From Roseiarcus sp963787135 (GTDB lineage Bacteria > Pseudomonadota > Alphaproteobacteria > Rhizobiales > Beijerinckiaceae), in contig CAWBBW010000007.1 in the NCBI GenBank assembly GCA_963787135.1, positions 248,001 through 312,000 of the forward strand: a DNA stretch of 64,000 nt, written 5' to 3'. Positions 9,371 through 18,521 of this stretch are shown here, in pieces. Under the pieces are notes generated by a model, which was not told where the DNA came from, did no database searches, and worked only from the letters and a program-made list of their open reading frames with translations. Position 1 is the stretch's first letter; every line of letters begins with the position of its first letter. The position numbers and the translations under genes were made by a program.

Positions 9371-9843
9371 TTACAGCGCCGCACGCGTCAGATCCTGCTT
9401 AAGGAGGTAGAACGAAGCCGACAGGAAGAGGAAATCCTTCATCAGGAACGCGACCGGCAGATACATGGACGGAAATCCGCCCGCACCGTCGCCACGCGTT
9501 GGGGAAAAACGGGATGATGGTGACGGTGCCGAGAAAGGTGACGATCGAGCAAGCGCGCCGACGACGCCGAGGCTTCGATACCTGAAGCCCAGGAAGATCA
9601 GCGTACGAACAGCCATTCCGTCGTGCCGAGGAAGAAACTTGCGCCCCAATCCCAAACGCGGGGATCAGCCAGAAGAACAGCGGGCTGTGGCTGATGAACG
9701 GCGCAATCTGATGAGCTTCAAAACTGAACCACTTCTGGTAGCCGAAGATGAAGAACGTGCAGACAATGCGTTCGGGATCAACGATCTTGGCAATATCGTC
9801 GGAATAGAGCGAGCGTCGAGAGATTAGTGATGAGTGCGTTCAC
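9371..9843 (-). pseudogene. RclC/YkgB (DUF417) inner-membrane protein pseudogene
   Basis: Pieces in three frames give the DUF417 family: NALITNLSTLAL from a GTG at 9843, YSDDIAKIVDPERIV, CTFFIFGYQKWFSFEAHQI, APFISHSPLFFWLIPAFGIG, TLIFLGFRYRSLGVVGAL and FPSMYLPVAFLMKDFLFLSA. The stop is at 9371. RclC is an inner-membrane protein of the reactive chlorine response in E. coli. At least three one-base indels make this copy non-functional unless they are sequence errors. Confidence 0.75.
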
Positions 9844-9856
9844 AGTGTCGCTCACT

Positions 9857-10420
9857 TCAGCCATTGACGGCCGCGCGGATTGCTTCGCGAATGATGTCGA
9901 GCACATATGGGGGCGCAGTCACCGACGGGGTGTGATCGACGGGGTGCGAGCGGATCCGGGCCTTCATCCGCTCGGCCATGAAGCGATGGTTGTCCTCGAC
10001 GATCATGCGGTACTGCTCGGCGACGAGGAACCAGGCAGGCCGGTCCTTCCACAGCGGCCTGCCCACCTTGACGGTGATGCAGGCGGGCGAGATTGGGCGC
10101 TGGACCGCGGCCAGCACCGCAAGCTCTAACTCGGAAGCGTTATGCGCAAAGGCGGCGGCGAAGGACGCCTCGGGCAGATGAATCTACCCATGCGCGTCCG
10201 GCATGAGCTTCACCACCATCGGATCAGCTTGCTGCGAGAGAACACATCCGCGACCGTCTCGCCTTCGTCGGGGGCGAGCGCGGCCACATAGACAAGCGCC
10301 TTCACCTTGTCGCTGCGGACCGCGCCAATGAACGCCCCAGCATAAGCGTGGCCTCGAGCACGACCGGAGGCTTCACGCCTCGAGCGTCGATCAACCGCCG
10401 GGACGCCGTCCGGGACCGTC
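9857..10420 (-). pseudogene. Second alpha/beta hydrolase pseudogene (C-terminal two thirds)
   Basis: Upstream fragment GHAYAGAFIGAVRSDKVKAL (nucleophile elbow region, with the usual Ser position changed) is followed by VYVAALAPDEGETVADVFS. Then, in other frames, come LPEASFAAAFAHNASELELA and the long clean tail VKVGRPLWKDRPAWFLVAEQ to IIREAIRAAVNG. The N-terminus is missing upstream of about 10420. This fits an esterase-like alpha/beta hydrolase often found near LysR regulators. It is not functional as it stands. Confidence 0.65.
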
Positions 10421-10437
10421 GTCAACGCAAAGGCGCG

Positions 10438-11763
10438 TCAACGTTTTACCACGCGCTGCCAAAGGCGCTGATCGTCGGGTTCTATCTTGGAAACGACGGA
10501 CAAGCTCACGGTTTCGACGCCAATATCGCCAACGCCAGCGGCGGGACCCTGGTCGGGACGGCGATCGCCGACCCCGTACTGCGGCGGCAGATCCGGCTGC
10601 GCGATCACTGGACAATTGATGATCGCCTGGGTCGGCCTCAGGCCGCCGACATAAGGGTTGCCTGGCCCTGGCGGATTGATCGAAGCGCTGGTCAGCAGCC
10701 CTTCGCGGATCAGGGACTTCTGCTCGTCGATCGAATGGATGCGATGCACCTTGCCGGCGTCGATGGCCGCTTGCGTCCACATGCTGACATGCGCATCCCA
10801 TAGGGGACTATAGTTGTTCTCGCGCGACGGATTGTCGTTGTCCGGTCCGATCGGAAAGACAATATCGGAGCGATTCCGCGTTGGCGAGCCGGTCGAGAAA
10901 CCTTCGTCTTCTCGCGAGTTCTTGTCGGTGCGGCCGTTGAGCACCGGCGAGAAGGCGAGCAGGGCCGACTTTTCCCCCGGCATAGATTTTCCGAACAGTG
11001 GGATTTTCGCCAGCTTCGGGGCGAAGACGCCTTTCTCAAGCACCGCCGCGATGGGGACCGACGCGTCGGTGACGAGGTGATAAAAGTATTGGTTGCCGCC
11101 CTGCACCCCGTCGAGGATCGAGAGCATCACCGTCCCGGCCTTGGTGTCGATGGCTTTCACCCGAAGGTGCTTGCCCGAGGCGTTTTGCACGATCTGCGCG
11201 TTGAGCACGAGTCCGCTCGGGAGCACGACGATGGATGACCATTGATCGTCGGCGACGGCGCCTGGATTGGCGACCTTCGGCGGGAAGTAGCCGAGCGGGT
11301 CGCCGGGGACGACTTTGTATTCAGGGGAGAAATCCACATTGCCGGCAAACTTCACGATGCCGTCTTGGAGCGTGACGTTCTGCACGCCAGGCGAACCGAT
11401 CGCCTCGGCAAGCTTGGGGGCGTAGTTGATGCCCATGCGACGTGCGACTTCGAAATCGGATGCTTTCGTGATGATGTAAAAAACATCCTTCCCGTCCGGC
11501 GAGAGACCGCGGAACAGTGGAAGCGTGACGCTAGCGTTGCGATAGGTGAAATCGACCGCTAGGGCGCTCTTGACGAAGACATGGTCGCTGGGCTTGAAGT
11601 TGACGCCATGGCCGGGGCGGTACGGCGGCCGCTCTGTTTCCTTGCTTTCGGCGGTTTGAATTGCGGTTGCTTCTTTGAGCGCATCGGCTTCTGAAGCTGC
11701 GGCGGCAAGGGGCGCTGCCGCACTCGAGAACAATAGCATGGTAGCAAAAGTTATGGCTTTCAT
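10438..11763 (-). CDS. Exported protein of unknown function, about 440 residues
   Basis: The ATG at 11763 follows an AGGAAGG ribosome site and starts a signal peptide (MKAITFATMLLFSSAAAPLAAAAS, cleavage around residue 23). The mature protein has the segments GHGVNFKPSDHVFVKSALAV, PLFRGLSPDGKDVFYIITKA, WSSIVVLPSGLVLNAQIVQN and FPIGPDNDNPSRENNYSPLW. It has one clear late cysteine (INCPVIAQPDL). I do not recognise the family, and location is probably periplasmic. It is the only intact gene between about 7.9 and 14.8 kb. The C-terminal 50 residues after QPDLPPQ look less natural and may follow a frameshift. Confidence 0.7.
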   Translation of the reverse strand: MKAITFATMLLFSSAAAPLAAAASEADALKEATAIQTAESKETERPPYRPGHGVNFKPSDHVFVKSALAVDFTYRNASVTLPLFRGLSPDGKDVFYIITKASDFEVARRMGINYAPKLAEAIGSPGVQNVTLQDGIVKFAGNVDFSPEYKVVPGDPLGYFPPKVANPGAVADDQWSSIVVLPSGLVLNAQIVQNASGKHLRVKAIDTKAGTVMLSILDGVQGGNQYFYHLVTDASVPIAAVLEKGVFAPKLAKIPLFGKSMPGEKSALLAFSPVLNGRTDKNSREDEGFSTGSPTRNRSDIVFPIGPDNDNPSRENNYSPLWDAHVSMWTQAAIDAGKVHRIHSIDEQKSLIREGLLTSASINPPGPGNPYVGGLRPTQAIINCPVIAQPDLPPQYGVGDRRPDQGPAAGVGDIGVETVSLSVVSKIEPDDQRLWQRVVKR

Positions 11764-12094
11764 ATCAGGAGCCTTCCTTTGAGGGTGATTACGAACTCGC
11801 TCTCGAACTTGCGGAGGAGTTCTGACGCGGCGGCACGACCGTCCGTTCATTCATTCGACCGAAAACGCCTCCGCACTTATCCGCGCTGGACCGGCGACAA
11901 TCGCTGCAAGAGCGTCGGTGAGACCGCGTGCCTGGCCACCGAAGCAGCGGGGTTTCATGGAATTCATTGAGATCGCCTCCTGCGGCTTGGCGCCGGTGAG
12001 CGCGGCGCAATTAGGCGCAGGGACGAAGTTCGAGGTGAAATGCCTATTCGCAATCGATGCGATAGCCGCCGTCTATAGAGCCGGCGGTCCGACT
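11764..12094. other. Intergenic stretch, nothing recognised
   Basis: About 330 bp between the exported protein gene and the LysR remnant. The short frames on both strands show no family features. Confidence 0.4.
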
Positions 12095-13058
12095 TCAGGG
12101 CGACCGCGCAGCCTCTGCGATGCCGTTCGACGAAGCAGCCGCTTCCCCGACGTCCGCCGGCTCAAGCGCGGCTTCTGAACTCATCGCCCGGTTCGGCTGT
12201 TTTCCGAACCACGTCTTCCGCATCGCCTCGCGCACCAGCGAGCCGACCCCAGGCGAAGGGCGACGCACACTTACGCCAGGAGGCGGATTTCTCGACAAAA
12301 CCGGCACGACCACGGGCAGTCCGATAACGCCGGGGTGCGTGACCATATTTACAGGCATGAACGCAAATCCCAACCCGGCGGCGACCATGGCCAAGGTCCA
12401 GTCGTCGCGCTCGCTCCAATAGACGGGTTTCCAGGATGATCCTTCTGCGCGAAAACTTCTCCGCTAACGGCGAACTCGCAGGTCACGCATGGATATAGGA
12501 TCACCGGGATCTCGAACGGGGAAATCGCCGGCCTTGGCGAGACGATGGACGCACGAACGGCGAGAACCATCTGCTCGCGACACAGCGGAATCGAATGAAT
12601 CGCTCGTCCGGTTCCCGCAGGCAGAGCGTAGATGGCGACCTCGAGATCGGCATCCAAGAGACGCGCGCGCAACTCCGCTGCATTCGCATCGCAAAGCTTC
12701 AGCTCCACCTCAGGATGGCGGGTTCGAATGTTGGCGATGAGATCGATGATCTCGTCCGGCGAGATCGTGCTCATGATCCCAGTTTGAGCGGCGACTTTCT
12801 CACGAACTCCAGAGACAGGCGCTTCGCCAACCTCGAGTGCTCGTAAACCGACTGAAGATGTGGAAGGACCATGTCGCCAAGATTCGTGAGGCGTGTCGAT
12901 TTGCGCTCGCGGTAAAAGAGCGGCCCTCCAAGCTCCTCCTCGAGAAGCTTGATGGCGCGCGACAGCGAAGGTTGCGTCACATTGCACCGCTCGCTCGCTC
13001 GGGTGAAATTCAGCTCTTCGGCCACCGCGAGGAAATAACGAACCTGATGCATCTCCAT
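12095..13058 (-). pseudogene. LysR-family transcriptional regulator pseudogene
   Basis: From the ATG at 13058 the winged HTH domain is typical: MHQVRYFLAVAEELNFTRAS, CNVTQPSLSRAIKLLEEELG and LFYRERKSTRLTNLG. A one-base deletion near 12775 breaks the frame just after the HTH. The effector domain continues in a second frame (STISPDEIIDLIANIRTRHP, SIPLCREQMVLAV) and ends in a third (MVAAGLGFAFMPVNMV). It would have regulated neighbours such as the decayed hydrolase genes. Confidence 0.8.
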
Positions 13059-13339
13059 GGCGAACTCACGGGTAGCTCCAACTGGCATCCGTTCGGAAGG
13101 CGGTTGGAATTGGGTTGACGAAGTCTCCGCGTCGTAACCATAATAGCAACTGCAGAGAGGTTACTCACAGATAGGTAACTTGTCAAGCGATATTGGAGGG
13201 GTTATCGAAGTGAGCGGAGACGCTAACGGGCCTGTGCCGCCCAGCAGAAGAGGAGTGAGGATGGACCGACGTCGCTCGCGGGCTTCGGCTGCGGTGGGCT
13301 ATTGCGCTTCGCGCAGGCGGCGAGGTTCGATCCGCTCCG

Positions 13340-13860
13340 AAGCGGTCCAGGCCTGATCTGCCGTGCTCGAGCAAGCAGTGAAGCCCCTCACGTGCATCGA
13401 TATGAGGGCCCGCGCGCTCTCTGGCGAACTTGACAAGCTTGCTGATCAAGCGAGGAGCTTACGGGAGTGGTTCAGGGCGTTCGTGGGTCAGCATAAGGGC
13501 CGCCCTCTGACAGCCGAGGCGCTGCCGAGTTAGCGCCGATTAATCGTCTGCTTGAGCGCGAAGAGATCTTCAGTCGCATCACCCCTTCGCCAACGAGTTC
13601 CGGGGCCCTTCCAGCTCGAAACCCTGCGACGGTGGCGTAATCCTGACGCGCTTTTGCTCCCCACCGCCGAGGTCCTGGCTCAACTCGTCTGCACCGAGGA
13701 CTTTTCAAATATTAAATCCTGCGAGGGGCCGACCTGCACGCTCTTTTTCGCCGACCATACGAGGGGACATGCGCGACGCTGGTGCAGCATGGCGATTTGC
13801 GGCAACCGAGCAAAGCAGGCAGCGCACCGACATCGCATCAGGGCGCATCAGGCATACGGG
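13340..13860 (+). pseudogene. CGNR zinc-finger (ABATE domain) protein pseudogene
   Basis: The 3' part is a textbook CGNR zinc finger: CEGPTCTLFFADHTRGHARR, then WCSMAICGNRAKQAAHRHR with its four zinc-ligand cysteines. Upstream, in another frame, IDMRARALSGELDKLADQAR and LREWFRAFVGQHKGRPLTAE match the preceding ABATE-type domain. One base is missing near 13530, giving a stop where PELAPINRLLEREEIF is expected. Such proteins are likely DNA-binding regulators. Confidence 0.7.
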
Positions 13861-14194
13861 ATCGTAGTTTCGGAGACCGCCGCGCGCCCAAGTATTAGTT
13901 CGGAGAGTTGTGCCGCCAGGCGGCGCGCGAAGTACTTTAGCGCATTCAGTTGGATTGGACATCGAACGAATTTAGCTTGGAGGATTGCTCCGATGGCCTT
14001 CCGCCGTACCGGAGCGAACGGGAAGGGTAGCAAGGAGACGGATATGTCGCATTCACCAAGCCATCCGGGAGCGCCCCCTTCTTGCGCGCACACCGGACCG
14101 CCCGAGCCAACTTGAAGCGGTCGTTCGTCGGCCGAAGCGGGCGTTCGACGAAATGAGGTCGCTGCCCCAGAACTGAGCGCCCTCAGGGCAGCCG

Positions 14195-14753
14195 TCAGGG
14201 ACCGGCGAGCGCGCGGGACCAAGGCCGTCGGCGATTGCCTCCCGCCTCCGGCCGGCGATAGGCCATCCGGCAGTGGCCGGCGCAATAGGAGTGCCCTTTG
14301 GCCGACTCGAGCCCGCAATAGGCGAAATCCCCGCTCCCCGGATCGCCGAGGGGCCATCGGCAGGCCAATCCGCGAATGTCCTCGAACCTCACCCGCCGCA
14401 TCTCGCCAACCTCCGCCCCGGCAAAGCTCCATGCGGCCTTCCTCGCATCCTGAGTCCCCGGGCTGTGACCCGGGGATGACCCGGGGATCACGAGAGAGGG
14501 CGGGGGCGAAGCTCTGCCTGCCGGGAACGGGCTTGTGCGGAACAGCCGCCAATGGCGCCCGATACGCGCGAGCGGGCGTCCCGCCGCGCACGGAAGCGCG
14601 CCCATCGCCGTTGAGTTTGACCCCAATCCGGCTCGCTTTGCCGATCACGGCGTTGCGGGACGCGGCGCCGAGCGCCGCCGCGATGAAGCTCGCGCTTCTT
14701 CCTTCGAGAGCCAGCCTGATGAGATTCTCGATCGCCTCGGCTGTCCACCGCAT
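14195..14753 (-). pseudogene. GcrA-type regulator, frame broken inside an inserted palindromic repeat
   Basis: The N-terminus MRWTAEAIENLIRLALEGRS then RNAVIGKASRIGVKL is the GcrA helix-turn-helix. The C-terminus in another frame, CRWPLGDPGSGDFAYCG then GHSYCAGHCRMAYRR, is the conserved GcrA cysteine-rich end. GcrA binds sigma-70 holoenzyme at methylated GANTC promoters and drives cell-cycle genes in Alphaproteobacteria. Between the two halves sits a palindromic element that reads VIPGSSPGHSPGTQDARKA. The frame changes at or inside it. A second gcrA copy elsewhere in the genome is likely, since the regulator is often essential. Confidence 0.7.
14445..14500. repeat. Palindromic element inside the gcrA-like gene
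   Basis: An imperfect palindrome around CCCCGGG-ctgtga-CCCGGGG lies in the middle of the gcrA-like frame. Short palindromes of this kind (translated here as VIPGSSPGHSPGTQDARK) are scattered through many alphaproteobacterial genomes, sometimes inside genes. Confidence 0.6.
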
Positions 14754-15021
14754 TTGCCCGCCCCATGGCTGAAGCTGCGGCGTTCTTGAGCCGCAAGAAG
14801 GAATGATCCGGCTATTCTCGTCGCAGGCCGGCGCTCGGACGCCACAACGGCTGCGACCCGTCAGTTCAAAGGTTAATGTCTCTTAATTTCAATGCGTTGC
14901 GCAGGTGGAACGCTGGCGCAATGGCCTATTTGGAACTGTCCGGCGCGTATCGCCTATACGGTATGTTTGCGGCGCGGCTCGAATACGGGTACTGAGCATT
15001 CCGAACGGATGGGAGACCGTC

Positions 15022-15657
15022 ATGCCCGGCGGCGGTTCGGAACAGGCAAAGTCCAGGAGAACGCCGCCGTACACGTCCTATCGGACGTTCAAGACCTTCA
15101 TCGAGGATCTTCGCGACCACGGCGTTCCCTCGCGCATCGACCGCAGCGTGCTGACGCGCTTTTCAGGCGTGGTCGGCACGCAGCTCATGCACGCGCTAAA
15201 ATTCCTCGGTCTGATCGAAGACCATGGAATTCCGACGCAGCGTCTCAGGGAGCTGGTGGACGCGCATGGCGCGGGGCATTGGCCCGAGACGCTGCTGGAG
15301 CTGCTTCGGCGGGAATACGCCCCGATGTTCGCGATCGATCTTGAAACCGCGACGCCTTCCCATTTCAACGAGGCGTTCCGGAAGGCCTTCCCGGCGGCGG
15401 ATGCGGTTGTCCAGAAGTGCGTGACGTTCTTTCTTTATGCCGCGAATGACGCGGGCGTGAAGATCAGCGGCCGGGTCCTCAAGGGCCGGAAGCCCCGGTC
15501 GCTGACGCCGCGCAGGAAACATGCGCCTGCCCCCGCGCCGGCAAAGGAACCCGAAGCAGGACCGTCACGCCCTCAACCGGACACGCCTCGCCTCGAGGAC
15601 AAGAAACCGTCCGAAATCCTTCTCGATGCACCTCGACCCGAACGAGATGGACGATGA
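15022..15657 (+). CDS. DUF5343-like protein of unknown function
   Basis: The ATG at 15022 has a GGAG site nine bases upstream and gives a 211-residue protein. The N-terminal 140 residues look like a DUF5343-type domain: PPYTSYRTFKTFIEDLRDHG, PSRIDRSVLTRFSGVVGTQL, MHALKFLGLIED and FNEAFRKAFPAADAVVQKCV. The C-terminal 60 residues are rich in Pro, Ala and Lys/Arg and probably disordered. The domain assignment is from memory of its sequence pattern. No function is known to me. Confidence 0.7.
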   Translation: MPGGGSEQAKSRRTPPYTSYRTFKTFIEDLRDHGVPSRIDRSVLTRFSGVVGTQLMHALKFLGLIEDHGIPTQRLRELVDAHGAGHWPETLLELLRREYAPMFAIDLETATPSHFNEAFRKAFPAADAVVQKCVTFFLYAANDAGVKISGRVLKGRKPRSLTPRRKHAPAPAPAKEPEAGPSRPQPDTPRLEDKKPSEILLDAPRPERDGR

Positions 15658-15730
15658 ACAGCAGGCCGCCGTCTGGACCCTGTTGAAGTACTTCAAGGCG
15701 AGGGGATTGTGAGATGGACCAGGGCGGCCG

Positions 15731-16480
15731 TCAGATGCAGCGGCCGCCGTCGACCTCCAGCACCACGCCGGTCAGGAACGCCGCCTCGTCGCTGGCGAGA
15801 TAGAGCGCCGCGGCGCCGATGTCGTGCGGGGTCGAGAACCGGCCGAGCGGCACGGTCGCACGGAAGGCGGCGCGCTTTTCCGGCGTGTCCTCGCCCATGA
15901 ACATGGCGAGCAGCGGCGTCTCCCCCGCCACCGGCGCCAGGGCGCAGACGCGGATCTTGTCCGGCGCGAGCTCGACCGCCATTGATTTCGTCATCACATG
16001 CACGGCGCCTTTCGAGGCGTTGTAGACCGTGAGGCCGGGGCGCGGACGCAATGCCGCGGTCGAGCCGACGTTGATGAATACGCCCCCGCCCTTTTCGCGC
16101 ATATGCGGCACGAAGGCCTGGGCGGTGAGAAAGATCGACTTCACGTTGACGGCGAAGATGCGGTCGAACTCCGCTTCCTCGACCTCCATCAGCGGCTTGT
16201 TGCGATGGGTCGTGCCGGCGTTGTTGACGACGATGTCGACCCGGCCGAAAGCCTCGATGACGGTTTTGGCCGCGCGCTCGACCTCGTCGCGCTTCGACAC
16301 GTCGGCGCAAACCGCGAGCGCCCCGGCGTCGCCGAAACGCTTGGCGGCCGCCTCGGCGACGTCGGCCTTGACGTCGAGGCAGGCGACGCGCGCGCCCTCG
16401 CGGGCGAAAATCTCGGCGATGCCGAAGCCGAACCCCTGCCCCGCGCCGGTCACCAGCGCCGTCTTGCCCTTCAGCCGCAT
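15731..16480 (-). CDS. SDR-family oxidoreductase (FabG-like)
   Basis: A complete 249-residue classical short-chain dehydrogenase. The cofactor site is TGAGQGFGFGIA, followed by CLDVKAD (Asp favouring NAD) and VVNNAGTTH. The catalytic Ser-Tyr-Lys lies in VGSTAALRPRPGLTVYNASK, and the C-terminal ALYLASDEAAFLTGVVLEVD is typical. The substrate cannot be read from sequence. The glutathione S-transferase gene lies 22 bp upstream on the same strand, so the two are probably co-transcribed and may act on the same compound. Confidence 0.93.
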   Translation of the reverse strand: MRLKGKTALVTGAGQGFGFGIAEIFAREGARVACLDVKADVAEAAAKRFGDAGALAVCADVSKRDEVERAAKTVIEAFGRVDIVVNNAGTTHRNKPLMEVEEAEFDRIFAVNVKSIFLTAQAFVPHMREKGGGVFINVGSTAALRPRPGLTVYNASKGAVHVMTKSMAVELAPDKIRVCALAPVAGETPLLAMFMGEDTPEKRAAFRATVPLGRFSTPHDIGAAALYLASDEAAFLTGVVLEVDGGRCI

Positions 16481-16502
16481 GGCCCCAACCCCTCGCGAAG
16501 GC

Positions 16503-17135
16503 TCAGCTCGCCTTCTTGCGCTCTTCGATGATCTGATCGTCGATTGCCTTGGCGCGGATATAGGCGGGGCGCGCGCTCAAGAGCGCCCAGTAGCGCTCGA
16601 AGGCCGGCCGCTTGTCGATCCCGCGGTACATCATCCCCCACCCGACCTGCGAGCCGACATAGACGTCGGCGGCGGTGAACTTGTCGCCCGCGATATATTC
16701 GGTCCGGTAAAGCGCGCCCTCGATCGCGGCCAGCGCACGCTCGATATTGCCGTATCCGACCATTGCCTCGCGCTCGACAGGAATTTCGAACCCGAGCACC
16801 TTATCCATCACCGCGGATTCGACTGGCCCGGCGCCAAAAAAGAGCCAGCGGTAATAGGGACCGCGCTCCGGCGAACCCGGCGGCGGCGCGAGGCCTGCCG
16901 CGGGAAACGCGTCGGCCAGATAGGCGCAGATCGCCGCCGCCTCGGTGACGACCGTGTCGCCGTGACGGATCGCCGGCACCTTCCCCATCGGATTGATCGC
17001 CAGATAATCCGGCCCCTTCATCGAATGGCCGAATTCGAGAATCCTGGTCTCGTAAGGCTCGCCCACCTCTTCCAGCATCCAGCGCACGATGCGGGCGCGC
17101 GACATCGGGTGGGTGTAGAAAACAAGCTCCGTCAT
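16503..17135 (-). CDS. Glutathione S-transferase family protein
   Basis: A 210-residue protein with an N-terminal thioredoxin-like glutathione-binding domain (MTELVFYTHPMSRARIVRWM, then INPMGKVPAI with the cis-Pro, then TEAAAICAYLADAFP) and an all-helical C-terminal domain (FTAADVYVGSQVGWGM). The start at 17135 is preceded by GGGAGAAG. A longer in-frame extension upstream runs antisense to guaC and is not credible. It shares strand and spacing with the downstream SDR gene. Confidence 0.92.
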   Translation of the reverse strand: MTELVFYTHPMSRARIVRWMLEEVGEPYETRILEFGHSMKGPDYLAINPMGKVPAIRHGDTVVTEAAAICAYLADAFPAAGLAPPPGSPERGPYYRWLFFGAGPVESAVMDKVLGFEIPVEREAMVGYGNIERALAAIEGALYRTEYIAGDKFTAADVYVGSQVGWGMMYRGIDKRPAFERYWALLSARPAYIRAKAIDDQIIEERKKAS

Positions 17136-17232
17136 CTCTTCTCCCGGCTCCCTCATTCGCTTCGGCCGCCACTTATGATAAATCGATGACGGCAGGCGGC
17201 GCCTGCTTTTCCCCACCGACTTTGGAACCGTT

Positions 17233-18279
17233 ATGCGCATCGAAACCGACGTCAAGCTCGATTTCAAGGACGTTCTCATCCGCCCCAAGCGCTCGACCCT
17301 CAATACCCGAAGCGCCGTCGACGTCAGCCGCACCTTCCGCTTTCTGCACACGGGCTCGGAATGGAAGGGGTTTCCGATCATCGCCGCCAACATGGACGTG
17401 ACCGGCACCATGGCGATGGCGCGCGCGCTCGGCAAACATGGGGCTTTGACCGCGCTGCACAAGCACTATCCCGAGGCCGAGCTTGTCAAATTCTTCGCCG
17501 GACCGGACGGCGCGCATGCTTTCTACTCGCTCGGGACCACCGCCACGGACCTTAAGAAGCTCGCAGCGGTGGCGAAAACAGCCCGGATTCGGCTCATCTG
17601 CCTCGACGTCGCCAACGGCTACGCCGAGAAATTCCTGGAAGTGGTCAAGCGGGTGCGCGACGACCATCCGGAATCCGTCATCATGGCCGGCAACGTCGTC
17701 ACCGGCGACATGACCGAGGCGCTCATTCTGGCCGGCGCGGACATCGTCAAGATCGGCATCGGCCCGGGCTCCGTCTGCACCACGCGGCGCGTCACCGGGG
17801 TTGGATATCCGCAGCTTTCCGCCATCATCGAGTGCGCCGACGCGGCGCACGGGCTGAAAGGTCAGGTCTGCGCCGACGGCGGCTGCACGGTTCCCGGCGA
17901 TGTCGCCAAGGCCTATGGCGCAGGGGCCGATTTCGTCATGCTGGGCGGCATGCTCGCCGGCCACGACGAATGCGACGGCGACGTCCGCTATGAGGAGCGG
18001 GACGGAGAGAAGGTGCCGGTCGGCATGACGTTCTACGGCATGTCGTCCGAGACGGCGATGAAGAAGCATTCCGGCGGCGTCGCCCATTACCGCGCCGCCG
18101 AAGGCAAATCGGTCGAGACCCCCTACCGCGGCCCGGTCGAGGGCACGGTCGGCGAGATCATGGGCGGCGTGCGCTCGATGATGACCTATATCGGCGCGGC
18201 GCACCTGAAGGAGGTGTCCAAAAGGACGACTTTCGTTCGCGTCACCGCGCAGACCAACGACGTTTTTGGGGGCCAGTGA
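17233..18279 (+). CDS. guaC: GMP reductase
   Basis: GuaC reduces GMP to IMP with NADPH in purine salvage. The 348-residue protein has the IMPDH/GMPR barrel motifs DVLIRPKRSTL and AANMDVTGTM, and the catalytic cysteine loop KIGIGPGSVCTTRRVTGVGY. It ends the barrel with GADFVMLGGMLAGHDECDG and FYGMSSETAMKKH. It lacks CBS domains, which fits GMP reductase rather than IMP dehydrogenase. It is divergent from the GST gene. Confidence 0.95.
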   Translation: MRIETDVKLDFKDVLIRPKRSTLNTRSAVDVSRTFRFLHTGSEWKGFPIIAANMDVTGTMAMARALGKHGALTALHKHYPEAELVKFFAGPDGAHAFYSLGTTATDLKKLAAVAKTARIRLICLDVANGYAEKFLEVVKRVRDDHPESVIMAGNVVTGDMTEALILAGADIVKIGIGPGSVCTTRRVTGVGYPQLSAIIECADAAHGLKGQVCADGGCTVPGDVAKAYGAGADFVMLGGMLAGHDECDGDVRYEERDGEKVPVGMTFYGMSSETAMKKHSGGVAHYRAAEGKSVETPYRGPVEGTVGEIMGGVRSMMTYIGAAHLKEVSKRTTFVRVTAQTNDVFGGQ

Positions 18280-18334
18280 CGCCCCAACGCGGGCCTTTGG
18301 CCTGCTTCTAGAGCTTTCCGCTCTTGAGGGAGGG

Positions 18335-18485
18335 CTCAGCCGCGTCTCCTCCCCCCTTGTGGGGGAGGACAAAGGAGGGGGGTCGCGCCGGTCTTGGGGA
18401 CAAGCAAGCTGGGCATTCGATAATCTCGCCGGTCCGCGCGACCCCCCACCCCGGCCCGCCCCCACAAGAGGGGGCGGGTGCGCTA
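18335..18485. repeat. Intergenic inverted-repeat element
   Basis: Downstream of guaC is a roughly 150 bp element. Its left part (CCCCCCTTGTGGGGG, GGAGGGGGGTCGCGC) is complementary to its right part (GCGCGACCCCCCACC, CCCCCACAAGAGGGGG). It can fold into a long hairpin. It is non-coding and of the same type as the element at 37985. Confidence 0.6.
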
Positions 18486-18521
18486 ACGACGCCACCAATT
18501 CAATTATGCAGCAGGCTCTAG

